The translations under genes were made by a program, and so were the position numbers. The notes beneath the pieces are model-generated. The model did no database searches. It was not told the DNA's origin and saw only the letters and a list, made by a program, of their open reading frames with translations. Of a stretch of 64,000 nt of DNA, positions 27,101 to 34,653 are shown in pieces (position 1 is the stretch's first letter; every line of letters starts with the position of its first letter). The stretch is from positions 1,734,501-1,798,500 of the forward strand of contig NZ_CP017477.1 in NCBI RefSeq assembly GCF_001761365.1. The letters run 5' to 3'. Source of the DNA: Polaribacter vadi. Its GTDB lineage: Bacteria; Bacteroidota; Bacteroidia; Flavobacteriales; Flavobacteriaceae.

Positions 27101-28333
27101 TTTGGTAGCCAAGTAGATATTAGAAACAAAGCGCTTGTAAATGGTTGGTTAGTTGAGCCTAGAGCTTTAATTGATGATCCAACAACACCAAATATAGATG
27201 AAAGTGCCTACTTTAATAAAACCTACAGCAGAACTGCCTATAATAAGTTAGATTATACGTTTACCCTAAAACCTTTTGATGATTTAAATATTGATGTAAG
27301 AGGTAATAAAATTGAAACAAGTAATTTAGCGCAACAATTAGATATTATTCAAGATGGCACAGAAACTGGCGCTATCGATTTTGGAATTGATACGTTTGAA
27401 ACAGGAAACTTTAGCACAAGTCACTCTATGCTTTCTACAGCATTTACAGATGGAGACGTTTTGTTTCAAACCATGAAAGATTATAGAAGTGAAATTGCAA
27501 ATAGATTTGCAAGAGAAAACCCTGGAGTAGATCCTACTGGTTTTGGTGAAAATAGCCAACAAGTTTTATTACCAGCTTTTATGGCAGCATATTCTGGTAA
27601 AGATCCAAATAAAGTAAATACTGGTTTGTTTCGAAATATTCCTATTCCAAATTGGACTTTACGTTACAATGGTTTTATGAAAATGGCTTGGTTTAAAAAG
27701 AACTTTTCATCATTTGTTGTTTCTCATGGGTATCGATCTTCTTATACCATATCTAACTACACAAATAATTTACAGTATGGAGATAACACAGCTTTTACTC
27801 AAAAAAATATAGCAGGTAATTTTGAACCACAAAGATTAATTGCTAGTGCAACTTTGGTTGATGAGTTTTCGCCATTAATAAAAGTAGATATGAAAATGAG
27901 AAATTCATTTTCTTTAAGAAGTGAAATAAAGAGAGATAGAACTTTAACCATGAACTTTAATAACAGTACTTTAACAGATATTGCAGGTACAGAATATATT
28001 GTTGGTGTTGGCTATGTTTTTAAAGACGTAAAGTTAAATACACGTTTTACAGGTAAAAAAACAACCTTAAAAGGTGATATAAATTTAAGAGCAGATGTTT
28101 CTTTAAGAGATAATTTAACACAAATTAGATATATTGATGAAGATAATGATCAAATTAGTGGTGGTCAAAGATTATTTTCTATTAAATTTACAGCCGATTA
28201 TACATTAAGCAGCAATTTAACTGCTTCTTTTTATTATAATCATCAAACATCTAAATTTGCAATCTCTACCACATTTCCAAGACAGGCAATTAATGGAGGT
28301 ATTAATTTAGTTTATAACTTAGGAGGAAATTAA
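21143..28333 (+). CDS. sprA: SprA, type IX secretion/gliding outer-membrane protein
   Basis: SprA is the very large outer-membrane translocon channel of the type IX secretion system, also needed for gliding motility. The protein has 2396 residues, as expected. The N-terminal signal peptide (FLKNILLVVLFTVLVNFSSNA) fits the start at TTG, 4 bases after ruvA; no ATG would keep the signal peptide, so TTG is the start. The gliding-motility SprA repeats are seen around KIEFTPTGNLSVKLGF and ESAGGIPIGAFNVPRGSVRV. The sequence is rich in Asn, Asp and aromatic strands, as in a giant barrel, and ends in NLVYNLGGN. The rest of the type IX machinery is not in this window. Confidence 0.96.
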   Translation: MIRFLKNILLVVLFTVLVNFSSNAQTKQSKDSTVVKKDTLNLRYDFNNTQKGGLFLDDLAKKEVIFDKALNRYVIIEKIGDYYTKTPVFLTREEYAQYRLKRDMLQYFKDKVSATNSKKKDAAAAQKDLLPDYYVNSKFFESIFGGNKIEFTPTGNLSVKLGFIYQNTENPQISEENRSSLVFDFDQQINASIRAKIGERLEFTANYDTQSTFDFQNLVKLDYTPTEDDILQGIEAGNVSMPIKNSLINGAQSLFGVKTQLKFGNTNVTAVFSQQNSESKTVVAEAGASIEEFELRTTDYDNDRHFFLSQFFIDNYANSLKQYPLINSQISITRIEIWITNRNAATEDFRSIVAFADLGESNADANPAYNNLVDDSGLVRDPSNQISINANGQQLNLPQNNANNIYEQNILDGIRDVSNVDATLSSQFQMQQGTDYSILENARKLDANEYRLNSQLGYISLNRRLNDGEVLAVAYEYTVAGSVNGANSKKSFKVGEFSNDGVQAPDNLAVKLLRSEILQTKRTNPTTGSEESFPTWRLMMKNIYALGAFPLTQDGFRFEIQYRDDDTGIASNVLQNANTPEIPTIPLIQVFKLDQLDQSQFRTPDGFFDYVEGITVNSQNGFIIFPEPEPFGNDLILNPTNPNDIGLNPAVDERFLFRELYLNTKINIKNNFQNKDKYFLKGYFKSESAGGIPIGAFNVPRGSVRVTAGGRQLVEGVDYVVDYQLGRVQIIDPGLQASGTPINVSTENNAVFNQQRKTFMGVDIEHVFSEELVVGATILNVNERPLTPKVNFGAEPINNTMLGFNFDYSTEVPYFTKLANKLPFVDTDVPSNLSVRGDMAYLLPGTPSGIDVAGAATSYIDDFEASQIPISLLSALDWYEASTPNNQADDRFNGANSGLPYNYKRGKLAWYSIDQIFYGFGETPSSVDADELSRAETRQINFDELFPNQQFDITQNTQIRTLDLAYFPEERGSYNFNTTDADVNDDGTFVNPQENWGGIMRPLNTNNFDQANVEFIQFWVMDPYQNYSITEEEGLPQGVNPDNIANQVGDLYINLGNISEDILKDNRKMFENGLPEDGAKIPGSNINETIWGDVPRNPSIIYAFNEEDAARTNQDLGFDGLNDEEEFQNLQEVAQDLNLNINFSRLNPNDIASDNFQFFRGGNLDAINASVLTRYKNFNNTQGNSPTLNQSPETYPTSSTTYPDVEDINRDQTMNTVESYYEYKISMNRNDLQEGRNFIVDSKTTSITLENGNTQETTWYQFRVPIRNGTPVNGISDFNSIRFVRMFLTNFKIPVVIRFGELDLVRGDWRRYTRTIDPDIDPDRELNQTELEGFEVGVVSIEQNNGSYIQPPGIERERLQGSTTVQLQNEQSVTLKVSNLEPNKTRAIYKNISVDLRRFKNLKMFMHLEGLDVEAPISDNDFAGVIRLGTDLNENYYELEIPLTVSTGGNSQFDVWPEANNLDAFLESFGKVKLERDAIGAAINEPFTSSEQTDVPYTITVKGNPTLAQLRTIVLGLKNISTSNKSGEIWFNELRSSGFDNEAGWAAVMNADANFADVANVSLSGSMQTIGFGNVEDRVNQRSLDETKQYDVATTVSLGKVLTPQNWGMQIPMSYSVGEKFIDPKFDPQYQDVTLADALEQNPNSEFSRDYTKRTSISFINVKKNRNPNTSKKPKFYDVENVAVSYSHNKEFHRDYNIEKYINENVMASAAYNFNFNAKPIEPFKKNDSLFVSKYLKFIKDFNFNPIPTTVAINSRINRSYNEQQSRNLVPGLSAQPELKQRRFLFDWDYTVAFDLTRSIQLNFNASNNYIYDAFGSGEELQIFDDFFNTGRANQYHQKLNATYALPLDKFPFLSFMKADYGYTADYDWQVSSQDENIVEQIGNVIQNANTHNLNTTFSFDKIYKSVGFEKLLLTKAQRKNAKGKNTARIRPSKNLSTGKKILKTSWELLTSVKQGQISYTENNGQYLQGYDAGTGFLGGPPTSFAFGSQVDIRNKALVNGWLVEPRALIDDPTTPNIDESAYFNKTYSRTAYNKLDYTFTLKPFDDLNIDVRGNKIETSNLAQQLDIIQDGTETGAIDFGIDTFETGNFSTSHSMLSTAFTDGDVLFQTMKDYRSEIANRFARENPGVDPTGFGENSQQVLLPAFMAAYSGKDPNKVNTGLFRNIPIPNWTLRYNGFMKMAWFKKNFSSFVVSHGYRSSYTISNYTNNLQYGDNTAFTQKNIAGNFEPQRLIASATLVDEFSPLIKVDMKMRNSFSLRSEIKRDRTLTMNFNNSTLTDIAGTEYIVGVGYVFKDVKLNTRFTGKKTTLKGDINLRADVSLRDNLTQIRYIDEDNDQISGGQRLFSIKFTADYTLSSNLTASFYYNHQTSKFAISTTFPRQAINGGINLVYNLGGN

Positions 28334-28354
28334 AATAACAACAAAAATTAAAAA

Positions 28355-28735
28355 ATGAATATTCCAGCTGAATTAAAATACACTAAAGATCACGAGTGGA
28401 TTAAAATTGAAAACAATATTGCAACTGTAGGAATTACAGATTTTGCACAAGGAGAATTAGGAGATATTGTTTATGTTGATGTAGATACATTAGATGATAC
28501 TGTAGAAGAAGGAGAAGTTTTTGGTTCTGTAGAAGCTGTAAAAACAGTTTCAGATTTATTTATGCCATTAACTGGAGAAGTAATTGAGTTTAATGATGAA
28601 TTAGAAAACGATCCTGAATTGGTAAATACAGACCCTTACAACAAAGGATGGATGATTAAAATCGAAATTTCTGACGCATCACAAATAGATGATTTATTAG
28701 ATGCTGAAGCTTATAAAGAACTTATTGCTGGATAA
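28355..28735 (+). CDS. gcvH: Glycine cleavage system H protein
   Basis: The lipoyl-carrier protein of the glycine cleavage system, which shuttles the aminomethyl group between the P, T and L proteins. The 126-residue protein shows [13 protein letters not shown] at the start and [19 protein letters not shown], with lipoylated Lys63. The C-terminal part [10 protein letters not shown] is also typical. It follows sprA by 21 bases in an apparent operon and overlaps the next gene by 35 bases. The other glycine cleavage genes are not in the window. Confidence 0.97.
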   Translation: MNIPAELKYTKDHEWIKIENNIATVGITDFAQGELGDIVYVDVDTLDDTVEEGEVFGSVEAVKTVSDLFMPLTGEVIEFNDELENDPELVNTDPYNKGWMIKIEISDASQIDDLLDAEAYKELIAG

Positions 28736-29078
28736 TTTATTAGTTGTTGCAGTTGCAATAACAATAGCTATTATCTGTTTAAGTTTATTAAAACTTCCTA
28801 GTACAGGAATCAATATAAATAATATAGATAAAGCATATCACAGTATTGCCTATTTTGTGTTGGCGTTAACATGGTTATTATCCTTTTATAAAAAACCAAG
28901 TAAAAAATATATCATAGTACTATTTTGTATTTTATTTGGCATAATTATTGAAGTATTGCAAAGTACTTTAACAATATACAGAACAGGAGATTATAAGGAT
29001 GTTTTAGCAAATTCGTTAGGTGTTCTGTTAGCATTATTTATTTTTAATATTTTTTTTAAAAAAAAATACATTAATTAA
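28701..29078 (+). CDS. VanZ-family membrane protein
   Basis: A 125-residue protein with four hydrophobic segments (about residues 12-30, 46-62, 69-85 and 101-119) and the VanZ-like signatures [16 protein letters not shown] and [34 protein letters not shown]. VanZ-like proteins are found next to gcvH in many Flavobacteriia; their function is unknown, although VanZ itself gives low-level teicoplanin resistance. The start ATG lies inside the gcvH end in another frame, a 35-base overlap. A later start is unlikely because it would cut the first membrane helix. Confidence 0.85.
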   Translation: MLKLIKNLLLDNLLVVAVAITIAIICLSLLKLPSTGININNIDKAYHSIAYFVLALTWLLSFYKKPSKKYIIVLFCILFGIIIEVLQSTLTIYRTGDYKDVLANSLGVLLALFIFNIFFKKKYIN

Positions 29079-29140
29079 TGCTAAGACTTGTATTTAAAAC
29101 AATAATTTATTTAAATTAGCAATCTATAAAATGTTTAATA

Positions 29141-29866
29141 ATGGAAATTAAAAAAAATCCTAAATCGAATTTAGAGAATTTCAGCAAAATCTTTATGCAA
29201 ATAGGGCTTGTACTAGCTTTATTCATAACGTATGCTGTAATAGAACAAAAAACATACGACAAAACCTATGGTGAGTTAGCTGTTGCTGATATGAGATCAG
29301 AAATGGAAGAAGACATTCCAATTGTAATGCAACAACCTGAACCACCAAAACAAAAACCACCACCACCACCACCAACTCCAGAAAAAATTGAGATTGTTGA
29401 GGATGATAAAGAAATCGAAGAAACTGTAATGGAAACTACAGAAACAGATGAAACTGAAGCTGTTGTTGTAGATGAAATTGTTGAAATTTCTGAAGCAGAA
29501 GAGGTAATTGAAGACGTAAGTTTTATGATTATTGAAGATGTACCTGTTTTTCCTGGTTGTGAAGGTAATAAAGATGAATTAAAAGCTTGTTTTAGTGAAA
29601 AAGTTCAAAGACATTTCTCTAGAAAGTTTGACGCACAATTACCAAATGAACTTGGTTTATCTCCAGGTAAAAAAAGAGTATTTATCAGCTTTAAAATTGA
29701 TAAAACTGGTAAAATTGTTGATGTACAAACCAGAGCTCCACACCCAAAAATTAAAAGTGAAGTAATTAGTGTAATGCAACAATTACCAACAATGAAACCT
29801 GGTAGACAAAGAGGTAAACCAGTAGGAGTTAAGTATAGTATTCCTTTTACTTTAATTGTGGAATAA
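29141..29866 (+). CDS. TonB-family energy transducer
   Basis: A 241-residue inner-membrane protein that couples proton-motive force to outer-membrane transporters such as SusC. The build is typical: one N-terminal membrane anchor (IFMQIGLVLALFITYAVIEQ, about residues 17-36), a periplasmic Pro-rich spacer with a run of prolines (PEPPKQKPPPPPPTPEK), an acidic Glu/Val-rich spacer, and a C-terminal TonB domain. The latter shows FISFKIDKTGKIVDVQ and ends YSIPFTLIVE. It is the last gene of the ruvA-sprA-gcvH-VanZ run and is followed by a terminator. Several TonB proteins usually coexist in these genomes, so the client transporters are not known. Confidence 0.92.
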   Translation: MEIKKNPKSNLENFSKIFMQIGLVLALFITYAVIEQKTYDKTYGELAVADMRSEMEEDIPIVMQQPEPPKQKPPPPPPTPEKIEIVEDDKEIEETVMETTETDETEAVVVDEIVEISEAEEVIEDVSFMIIEDVPVFPGCEGNKDELKACFSEKVQRHFSRKFDAQLPNELGLSPGKKRVFISFKIDKTGKIVDVQTRAPHPKIKSEVISVMQQLPTMKPGRQRGKPVGVKYSIPFTLIVE

Positions 29867-29888
29867 ATAATACATTATTTAAATTATT

Positions 29889-29926
29889 AAAAAAGGTCGT
29901 TTAGTTAAATCTAAACGACTTTTTTA
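29889..29926 (+). terminator. Terminator after the TonB gene
   Basis: GTCGTTTAG (29896-29904) pairs perfectly with CTAAACGAC (29911-29919) and is flanked by an A run and a T run, so it could work in both directions. Confidence 0.88.
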
Positions 29927-29954
29927 ATATGTCTATTTTTCTTTTTTATTGAAA

Positions 29955-30062
29955 CTATAAATTATGTATTAAAGTAGTAATCATTAGAAAAATTAAAAGA
30001 ATTAAGCAAACATATTTAAGTCGCTCATTAGATTTATATTCTACATTTTTATTTGTAAACAT
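29955..30062 (-). CDS. Possible 35-residue membrane peptide
   Basis: An ATG-started frame of 35 codons in a 385-bp gap that is otherwise empty. The first 17 residues are polar (MFTNKNVEYKSNERLK) and the rest is one hydrophobic helix (YVCLILLIFLMITTLIHNL). That polarity is like a small single-pass membrane protein. No promoter box is clear and no family is recognised; it may be chance in AT-rich DNA. Confidence 0.3.
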   Translation of the reverse strand: MFTNKNVEYKSNERLKYVCLILLIFLMITTLIHNL

Positions 30063-30194
30063 AGAGTCATTTTAAAATTCTAAGTTTATTGTATTCTGAT
30101 TAATCGTTAACTAAAACTTATTATTACTTTTTGACTATCTATTTTAATTAATAACACTAAGTGAAATTAAGATTTGAACACGATACATTACGAA

Positions 30195-30235
30195 CAAAAA
30201 AAACTCATTAGAAATTTTCTAATGAGCTTTTTTTT
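30195..30235 (-). terminator. Bidirectional terminator after the YwqK-like gene
   Basis: CTCATTAGAAA (30204-30214) pairs perfectly over 11 bp with TTTCTAATGAG (30216-30226), with an eight-base A run on the left and a T run on the right. Confidence 0.9.
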
Positions 30236-30251
30236 GTGTGAAATACTAATT

Positions 30252-30605
30252 TTAATCTTCGTTAACTGCAACTCTAGATTCTGGCTTCCAAACATTAACA
30301 GAAGCAATTGCATTATCCTTGTAATTTATTTCTTTTAAAGCTTCATCACTCCAGATAAACCACTTCCCAACTTTTTTACCAGATTCATAATAAGCTAATT
30401 GAGTTTTATTACCAGCTTTATCAAAACGAACCCATTCACCTGTAAGTTTTTTATCTTTAAAAAATCCCTGTGTTTTTACTGATCCATCTTCATAATAGTA
30501 AGTTGCTTTTACTAAATCTCCTTCAGCCTTAAAAGTTGGTTTATTATCTTGTGAAAAACCTATGGTAGCTATACTTAGCATGCATATTGTAAAAAATTTT
30601 TTCAT
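30252..30605 (-). CDS. Exported MORN-like (YwqK-type) repeat protein
   Basis: A 117-residue exported protein. The signal peptide MKKFFTICMLSIATIGFSQ is followed by two to three short repeats of the type YYEDGSVKTQGFFKDKKLTGEW and YYESGKKVGKWFIW. This is the pattern of MORN-variant/YwqK-like proteins of Bacteroidota. The repeats form beta-hairpins and no enzymatic residues are evident. Databases often call such proteins a toxin-antitoxin system YwqK antitoxin; there is no toxin nearby, so I avoid that name. It has its own promoter box and terminator. Confidence 0.8.
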   Translation of the reverse strand: MKKFFTICMLSIATIGFSQDNKPTFKAEGDLVKATYYYEDGSVKTQGFFKDKKLTGEWVRFDKAGNKTQLAYYESGKKVGKWFIWSDEALKEINYKDNAIASVNVWKPESRVAVNED

Positions 30606-30638
30606 AATTATTCTATTTTAAGGTTAACATTATAATTA

Positions 30639-30646
30639 CAAATATA
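30639..30646 (-). promoter_or_regulatory. -7 box of the YwqK-like gene
   Basis: TATATTTG on the minus strand, 33 bases before the start codon. Confidence 0.5.
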
Positions 30647-30767
30647 TAAATTTACTAACTATTAAACAACATTTTGGTAACATTAAATTAACATTGAGGT
30701 TTTTATAGTAAAATTTATTCCTCATAATATTCTATATTTACTTTAAATCAATTTAAAATATAAAATT

Positions 30768-30968
30768 ATGGCAGTAATGAAAGTTATTGAAGTATTAGCG
30801 AATTCTAACAAAAGTTGGGAAGAAGCAACAAGAAAAGCCGTTAAGCATGCTGCAAAATCGGTAAAAAACATTAAATCTGTTTTTGTACAATCGCAAAGTG
30901 CAGTTGTAAACGAAAATGCAATTACTGAATTTAGGGTTAATGTTAAAATTACTTTTGAAGTAAATTAA
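30768..30968 (+). CDS. Dodecin family flavin-binding protein
   Basis: A 66-residue protein of the dodecin family. Twelve copies form a hollow sphere that binds and protects flavins (in bacteria, FMN and related compounds). The family pattern is clear: MKVIEVLANSNKSWEEATRKAVKHAAKSVKNI, then a strand ending in EFRVNVKITFEV. The flavin-stacking Trp is Trp18 in KSWEEA. The next gene starts 16 bases further on and may be co-transcribed. Confidence 0.93.
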   Translation: MAVMKVIEVLANSNKSWEEATRKAVKHAAKSVKNIKSVFVQSQSAVVNENAITEFRVNVKITFEVN

Positions 30969-30984
30969 ATATTTTTTTTAAAAT

Positions 30985-31341
30985 ATGAATATTCTACAAA
31001 TTATATTAATAGGCTTAGTTTCTTTAATACATATTTATATTCTCTATTTAGAAATGGCTCTTTGGACTACCAAAAAAGGAATAAAAGCATTTAATCTTAA
31101 AGATAAAAACTTTGCTGAAGAAACTAAAATTATGGCTGCTAACCAAGGTTTATATAACGGTTTTTTAGCAGCTGGATTAATTTGGTCAATAATTAGTAAT
31201 AAAGTAGATGTTTCATTATTTTTTTTAATATGTGTTTTTATTGCAGGTATTTATGGCGCTTATTCCACAAAATCCATTAAAATCTTATACATTCAAACTA
31301 TACCAGCGTCAGTAAGTATTTTATCTATTTTATTACTATAA
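30985..31341 (+). CDS. DUF1304 membrane protein
   Basis: A 118-residue protein with four membrane segments (about residues 3-26, 53-69, 75-92 and 98-117). The family blocks are HIYILYLEMALWTTKKGIKAF and ANQGLYNGFLAAGLIWS. DUF1304 members are small inner-membrane proteins of unknown function. It follows the dodecin gene by 16 bases on the same strand. Confidence 0.9.
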   Translation: MNILQIILIGLVSLIHIYILYLEMALWTTKKGIKAFNLKDKNFAEETKIMAANQGLYNGFLAAGLIWSIISNKVDVSLFFLICVFIAGIYGAYSTKSIKILYIQTIPASVSILSILLL

Positions 31342-31371
31342 TATAGTTTCTACTTTTTAAAACTAAACTGT

Positions 31372-31379
31372 TATTTTTG
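31372..31379 (+). promoter_or_regulatory. -7 box of the MscS gene
   Basis: TATTTTTG, 27 bases before the mscS-like ATG and after the DUF1304 stop. Confidence 0.5.
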
Positions 31380-31406
31380 CTCTAAATTAAATTATAAAAA
31401 CAAAAT

Positions 31407-32213
31407 ATGGAAGATTTTTTAGAGACATCACAAGATTTATTATTTTTATACGCACCAAAAGTAATCACAGCATTATTAATACTTTTTATTGGCTTATATG
31501 CTATTAAAATAATTATAAAATCTTCAAGAAAATTAATGCAAAAAAGAGGTGTAGATATAACACTTCAGAAGTTTTTAGGAAATCTTATAGGTTGGATTTT
31601 AAAAGTACTATTATTTATAACTGTAATTTCTCAATTAGGAGTTGCAACAACCTCTTTTGCAGCTATAATTGCAGCAGCTGGTTTGGCTATAGGTTTAGCT
31701 TTGCAAGGTTCTCTTGGTAATTTTGCTGGTGGTGTTTTAATTATGATATTTAAACCGATAAAAATTGGCGATTTTATTGAAGCTCAAGGAGAAAGTGGAA
31801 CAGTAAAAGAAATTGAAATTTTTACAACAAAACTTAATACTCCTGACAATAAAGAAGTAATTATACCAAATGGAGCACTTTCTAACGGAAATATTGTAAA
31901 TTATAGTACAGAAGCAACACGTAGAGTAGATTTTACGTTTGGTGTTGGTTACGATTCTGATATTAGAAAAACGAAAGAAATTATTTTTAATGTCATCAAT
32001 AATCATCCATTAATTTTAAAAGAACCTGCAACTGCTGTAAATTTATCTGAACTCGCAGATAGTTCAATCAATTTTTTTACACGTGCTTGGGTTAAAAAAG
32101 AAGATTATTGGACTGTAAAATTTGATGTTATTGAACAAACGAAGGAAGCTCTTGATGCAGCTGGTATTGACATACCTTACCCACATAGAGTAAATATAAA
32201 TAAAACAGAATAA
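31407..32213 (+). CDS. Small-conductance mechanosensitive channel (MscS family)
   Basis: A 268-residue inner-membrane channel that opens under membrane tension to relieve osmotic shock. Three N-terminal helices end in the pore helix IAAAGLAIGLALQGSLGNFAGGVLIM (about residues 88-115), with the Gly/Ala packing typical of MscS TM3. The beta domain (FKPIKIGDFIEAQGESGTVKEI) and the C-terminal cage domain (VGYDSDIRKTKEIIFNVI, PYPHRVNI) follow. The length is that of the short E. coli MscS form. The stop lies only two bases from the tsaB stop on the opposite strand, so the two genes converge with no terminator between them. Confidence 0.95.
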   Translation: MEDFLETSQDLLFLYAPKVITALLILFIGLYAIKIIIKSSRKLMQKRGVDITLQKFLGNLIGWILKVLLFITVISQLGVATTSFAAIIAAAGLAIGLALQGSLGNFAGGVLIMIFKPIKIGDFIEAQGESGTVKEIEIFTTKLNTPDNKEVIIPNGALSNGNIVNYSTEATRRVDFTFGVGYDSDIRKTKEIIFNVINNHPLILKEPATAVNLSELADSSINFFTRAWVKKEDYWTVKFDVIEQTKEALDAAGIDIPYPHRVNINKTE

Positions 32214-32214
32214 T

Positions 32215-32901
32215 TTAAAAGGTAGGTTTCTTTTTCTTTTCAGGGATTACAATAAAATCTTTTAAATAAAAAGGTTCGAAATAAGCGACATTTTCTATGT
32301 CGCTTTTTTGGTATTTATCAAATGATAATTGTGCCATTTCTTTTGCTGATGGAAATTTATCATCTACAAAAACAGCATTTATATGAGTAATTATTGATTT
32401 ACATTTTTGAGATCCATCACCTAAAAAATAAACTTTATTAGTTTCTAGAAATTCAGTGTACGAATTTTCGTCGATAATTTCTGCCTTTATTTCCCTTATC
32501 TGTTGATTATTTTCATTGTAAACAGCTCCATATACTTCCATTCTTCTGGCGTCAATCATAGGAATTATAAAACCTTTATCAATAGAAATTGCGTGCGATA
32601 ATGATGTTAAAGTATCAATAGAAATTAAAGGTTTGTCAAAAGCAAAACACAAACCTTTTGCAGCAGAAACACCTATTCTTAAACCTGTATATGAACCTGG
32701 ACCTTTACTAACTGCAACTGCATCAATATTTTTTGATGTTAAATTAGCTTCTTTAAGAACATCAAAAATAAAAGGATGTAATACTTCTGCATGAGAATAA
32801 TTACCATTATTTAATTCTTTAATAGCTATTATTTTTCCATCTTCTGCAATACTAACAGAGCAGTTTTTTGTGGCAGTTTCTATATTTAAAATGATACTCA
32901 A
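32215..32901 (-). CDS. tsaB: tRNA N6-threonylcarbamoyladenosine biosynthesis protein TsaB
   Basis: TsaB is the inactive ASKHA-fold partner of TsaD in the t6A modification of tRNAs that read ANN codons. I place the start at TTG (32901), giving SIILNIETATKNCSVSIAEDGK, which is the family start. The frame is open further upstream, but that part overlaps a perfect -7 box. The length is then 228 residues. Other blocks are LHPFIFDVLKEA, AVSKGPGSYTGLRIGVSAAKGLCF and PMIDARRMEVYGAVY, all typical of TsaB. TsaD is not in the window. Confidence 0.93.
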   Translation of the reverse strand: MSIILNIETATKNCSVSIAEDGKIIAIKELNNGNYSHAEVLHPFIFDVLKEANLTSKNIDAVAVSKGPGSYTGLRIGVSAAKGLCFAFDKPLISIDTLTSLSHAISIDKGFIIPMIDARRMEVYGAVYNENNQQIREIKAEIIDENSYTEFLETNKVYFLGDGSQKCKSIITHINAVFVDDKFPSAKEMAQLSFDKYQKSDIENVAYFEPFYLKDFIVIPEKKKKPTF

Positions 32902-32917
32902 AATCTTATTTTTTTTG

Positions 32918-32925
32918 CAAATATA
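32918..32925 (-). promoter_or_regulatory. tsaB promoter -7 box
   Basis: TATATTTG on the minus strand, 16 bases before the proposed TTG start. The leader would be only about ten bases long. Confidence 0.55.
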
Positions 32926-32934
32926 AATCAAAAG

Positions 32935-32962
32935 AAAACCTCACTAAAATTAGTGAGGTTTT
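32935..32962 (-). terminator. tolC-like gene terminator
   Basis: AAAACCTCACTAA and TTAGTGAGGTTTT pair perfectly over 13 bp with an AA loop, 21 bases past the stop of the TolC-family gene. Confidence 0.85.
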
Positions 32963-32983
32963 GAATATCTTTTATTTTGATAA

Positions 32984-34309
32984 TTATTCTAAAATTAAAT
33001 CACCAGCATAAAATTGTAATACTTTTGTTTTAAAAACATAGTCGTATTTAGAACGAATTAAAGCTGCTTCTGCATTAACCAAACGTGTTCTTACTTGATC
33101 AAAATCAAACTGAGTCATTGCACCAAAATTATAACTTTCTTGCGCATTTTTAAATGCTTCTTCTTGCGCTTCTAAAGAAATTTTTGAAGCTTCAAAAGTT
33201 TTTAATGCTGTTTTTACATCTAAAAACGATTGCTCTATTGTTTGTTTTAAATTTAATTTTTCACTTTCCAATCTAGTTTCCGAAACTTTTTTACGAATTT
33301 CAGATTGCGCTACTCTATTTTTTGTTTGAAAACGATTAAATATAGGTACATTCAAAGATACACCAATACTATACCCAAGATTATCATTTAATTGTTTAAA
33401 GAAATAATCATTGGTAAAGATTTCATTAAATCTATGACTAAATCCTGAACCCATATTTCCAAAAACACTTACAGTAGGCAAATAAGAACCTTTAGCTAAT
33501 TCAATATTTATAGCTGCATTTTCTATGTCTAGTTTAGCTCTTTCTATTTCTGGTAATCTTTCTACAGATTTATCGTAAACATAATTTGAATTCTTATAAA
33601 ACAAATTAGCTGATGGAGTTCCAACATCGATACCAGCAACATCAAAACCTACATAAGGTACTTGTAATAACTGCGATAAATTTAACAAAGCTAAATCTAA
33701 ATTATTTTCATTTGCAATTACTGTTTGCGAGTCTGATGCTGCAGTAGATTGTGTGTTTAGCAAATCTCCCTTAGGAATAACACCTGCATTAAATCTGCTT
33801 TCGGCTGCTTTAATTTGGGTTTTACTAATTTCAGATTGAACTCTGGCTGCATTTAAATTTTCTTTTGCGAATAACACATTTAAGTAGCCATTTACAACCA
33901 ATAGCGAAATATCATTTTCAATCTTTTTTAGATCTAATAAACTAGATTCTACACCTAACTGTGCTTGTTTATATGTATTGGTATTTCTAAATCCGTTAAA
34001 AATTGTTATGTTGGAGTTTAAATCAAACGAGGCGTTAAAGTTATCAGTAGAAATTCTCTGATTACTTACATTATCAATAAAAGATCCAAAACCAAATCTA
34101 CCAGAAGAACTTCCATTTAAGTTTGGTAAAAAATTACCTTTGGCAATATCTACTTCCTTTTTTTGTAGCTCTAAACTTAATTTATTCTGTTGAATAGTAA
34201 TATTTTTTGCTAAAGCTTCATCTACACACTCTTTAAGAGTCCATTTTTTTTGAGAAAAAGTAGCTATAGAAGTTAATAATGCTACTAATAGTATAAGTTT
34301 AATTTTCAA
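32984..34309 (-). CDS. TolC-family outer-membrane efflux protein
   Basis: A 441-residue outer-membrane channel protein for tripartite efflux pumps or type I secretion. It has a signal peptide (MKIKLILLVALLTSIATFSQ), the family start KKWTLKECVDEALAKNITI and the two repeats of the TolC/OEP fold. Long heptad-rich helices include LNAARVQSEISKTQIKAAESRFNAG near residue 165 and the equivalent SLEAQEEAFKNAQESYNFG near 395. No inner-membrane pump or adaptor gene lies beside it, so its partners are elsewhere. It follows the cytochrome-oxidase accessory genes after 125 bp, probably as a separate unit. Confidence 0.94.
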   Translation of the reverse strand: MKIKLILLVALLTSIATFSQKKWTLKECVDEALAKNITIQQNKLSLELQKKEVDIAKGNFLPNLNGSSSGRFGFGSFIDNVSNQRISTDNFNASFDLNSNITIFNGFRNTNTYKQAQLGVESSLLDLKKIENDISLLVVNGYLNVLFAKENLNAARVQSEISKTQIKAAESRFNAGVIPKGDLLNTQSTAASDSQTVIANENNLDLALLNLSQLLQVPYVGFDVAGIDVGTPSANLFYKNSNYVYDKSVERLPEIERAKLDIENAAINIELAKGSYLPTVSVFGNMGSGFSHRFNEIFTNDYFFKQLNDNLGYSIGVSLNVPIFNRFQTKNRVAQSEIRKKVSETRLESEKLNLKQTIEQSFLDVKTALKTFEASKISLEAQEEAFKNAQESYNFGAMTQFDFDQVRTRLVNAEAALIRSKYDYVFKTKVLQFYAGDLILE

Positions 34310-34434
34310 AACGTAATTATTTTTGGTTGATTATTTTATTAAAAGCTAAAAAAATAAAGATCTTTTATTTAAATAGTTACTTATAAGACGACCAAAAGTA
34401 AAATATGTTACAGCATTTTACTATTATTAAAATG

Positions 34435-34653
34435 TTAATTTTCGGCTTTCTTTTTATATCTATATAAAGCATATCCTAGAAGACCAATTAACAAATAAGG
34501 AAACACCATTAAATAGGATATACCATTATTAACACCTTCAGCCATTTCCATATCTCCAGTTTCTACAACAGCCTTACACATTGCGCATTGTGAGTAAGAA
34601 GATTGTGCTATAAAGATTAAAAATAAAAAAATAAGAAAAGTTTTTTTAAACAT
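34435..34653 (-). CDS. Small CxxC membrane protein of the cytochrome oxidase locus
   Basis: A 72-residue protein with a signal-peptide-like start (KTFLIFLFLIFIAQSSYSQ), a Cys pair in QCAMCKAVVE (Cys23 and Cys26), and one membrane helix (YLMVFPYLLIGLLGYALYRY), followed by a basic end. The start overlaps the DUF420 stop by 8 bases, so the two are co-translated. Similar small proteins sit at the end of the oxidase cluster in other Flavobacteriia, but no function is assigned. A role in copper handling or in redox assembly of the oxidase is an inference from the Cys pair and position. Confidence 0.8.
   Translation of the reverse strand: MFKKTFLIFLFLIFIAQSSYSQCAMCKAVVETGDMEMAEGVNNGISYLMVFPYLLIGLLGYALYRYKKKAEN

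Noticed and set aside
30252..30605. YwqK-like protein as an antitoxin
   Set aside because: The name in databases comes from repeat similarity; this copy is exported and has no toxin gene beside it.
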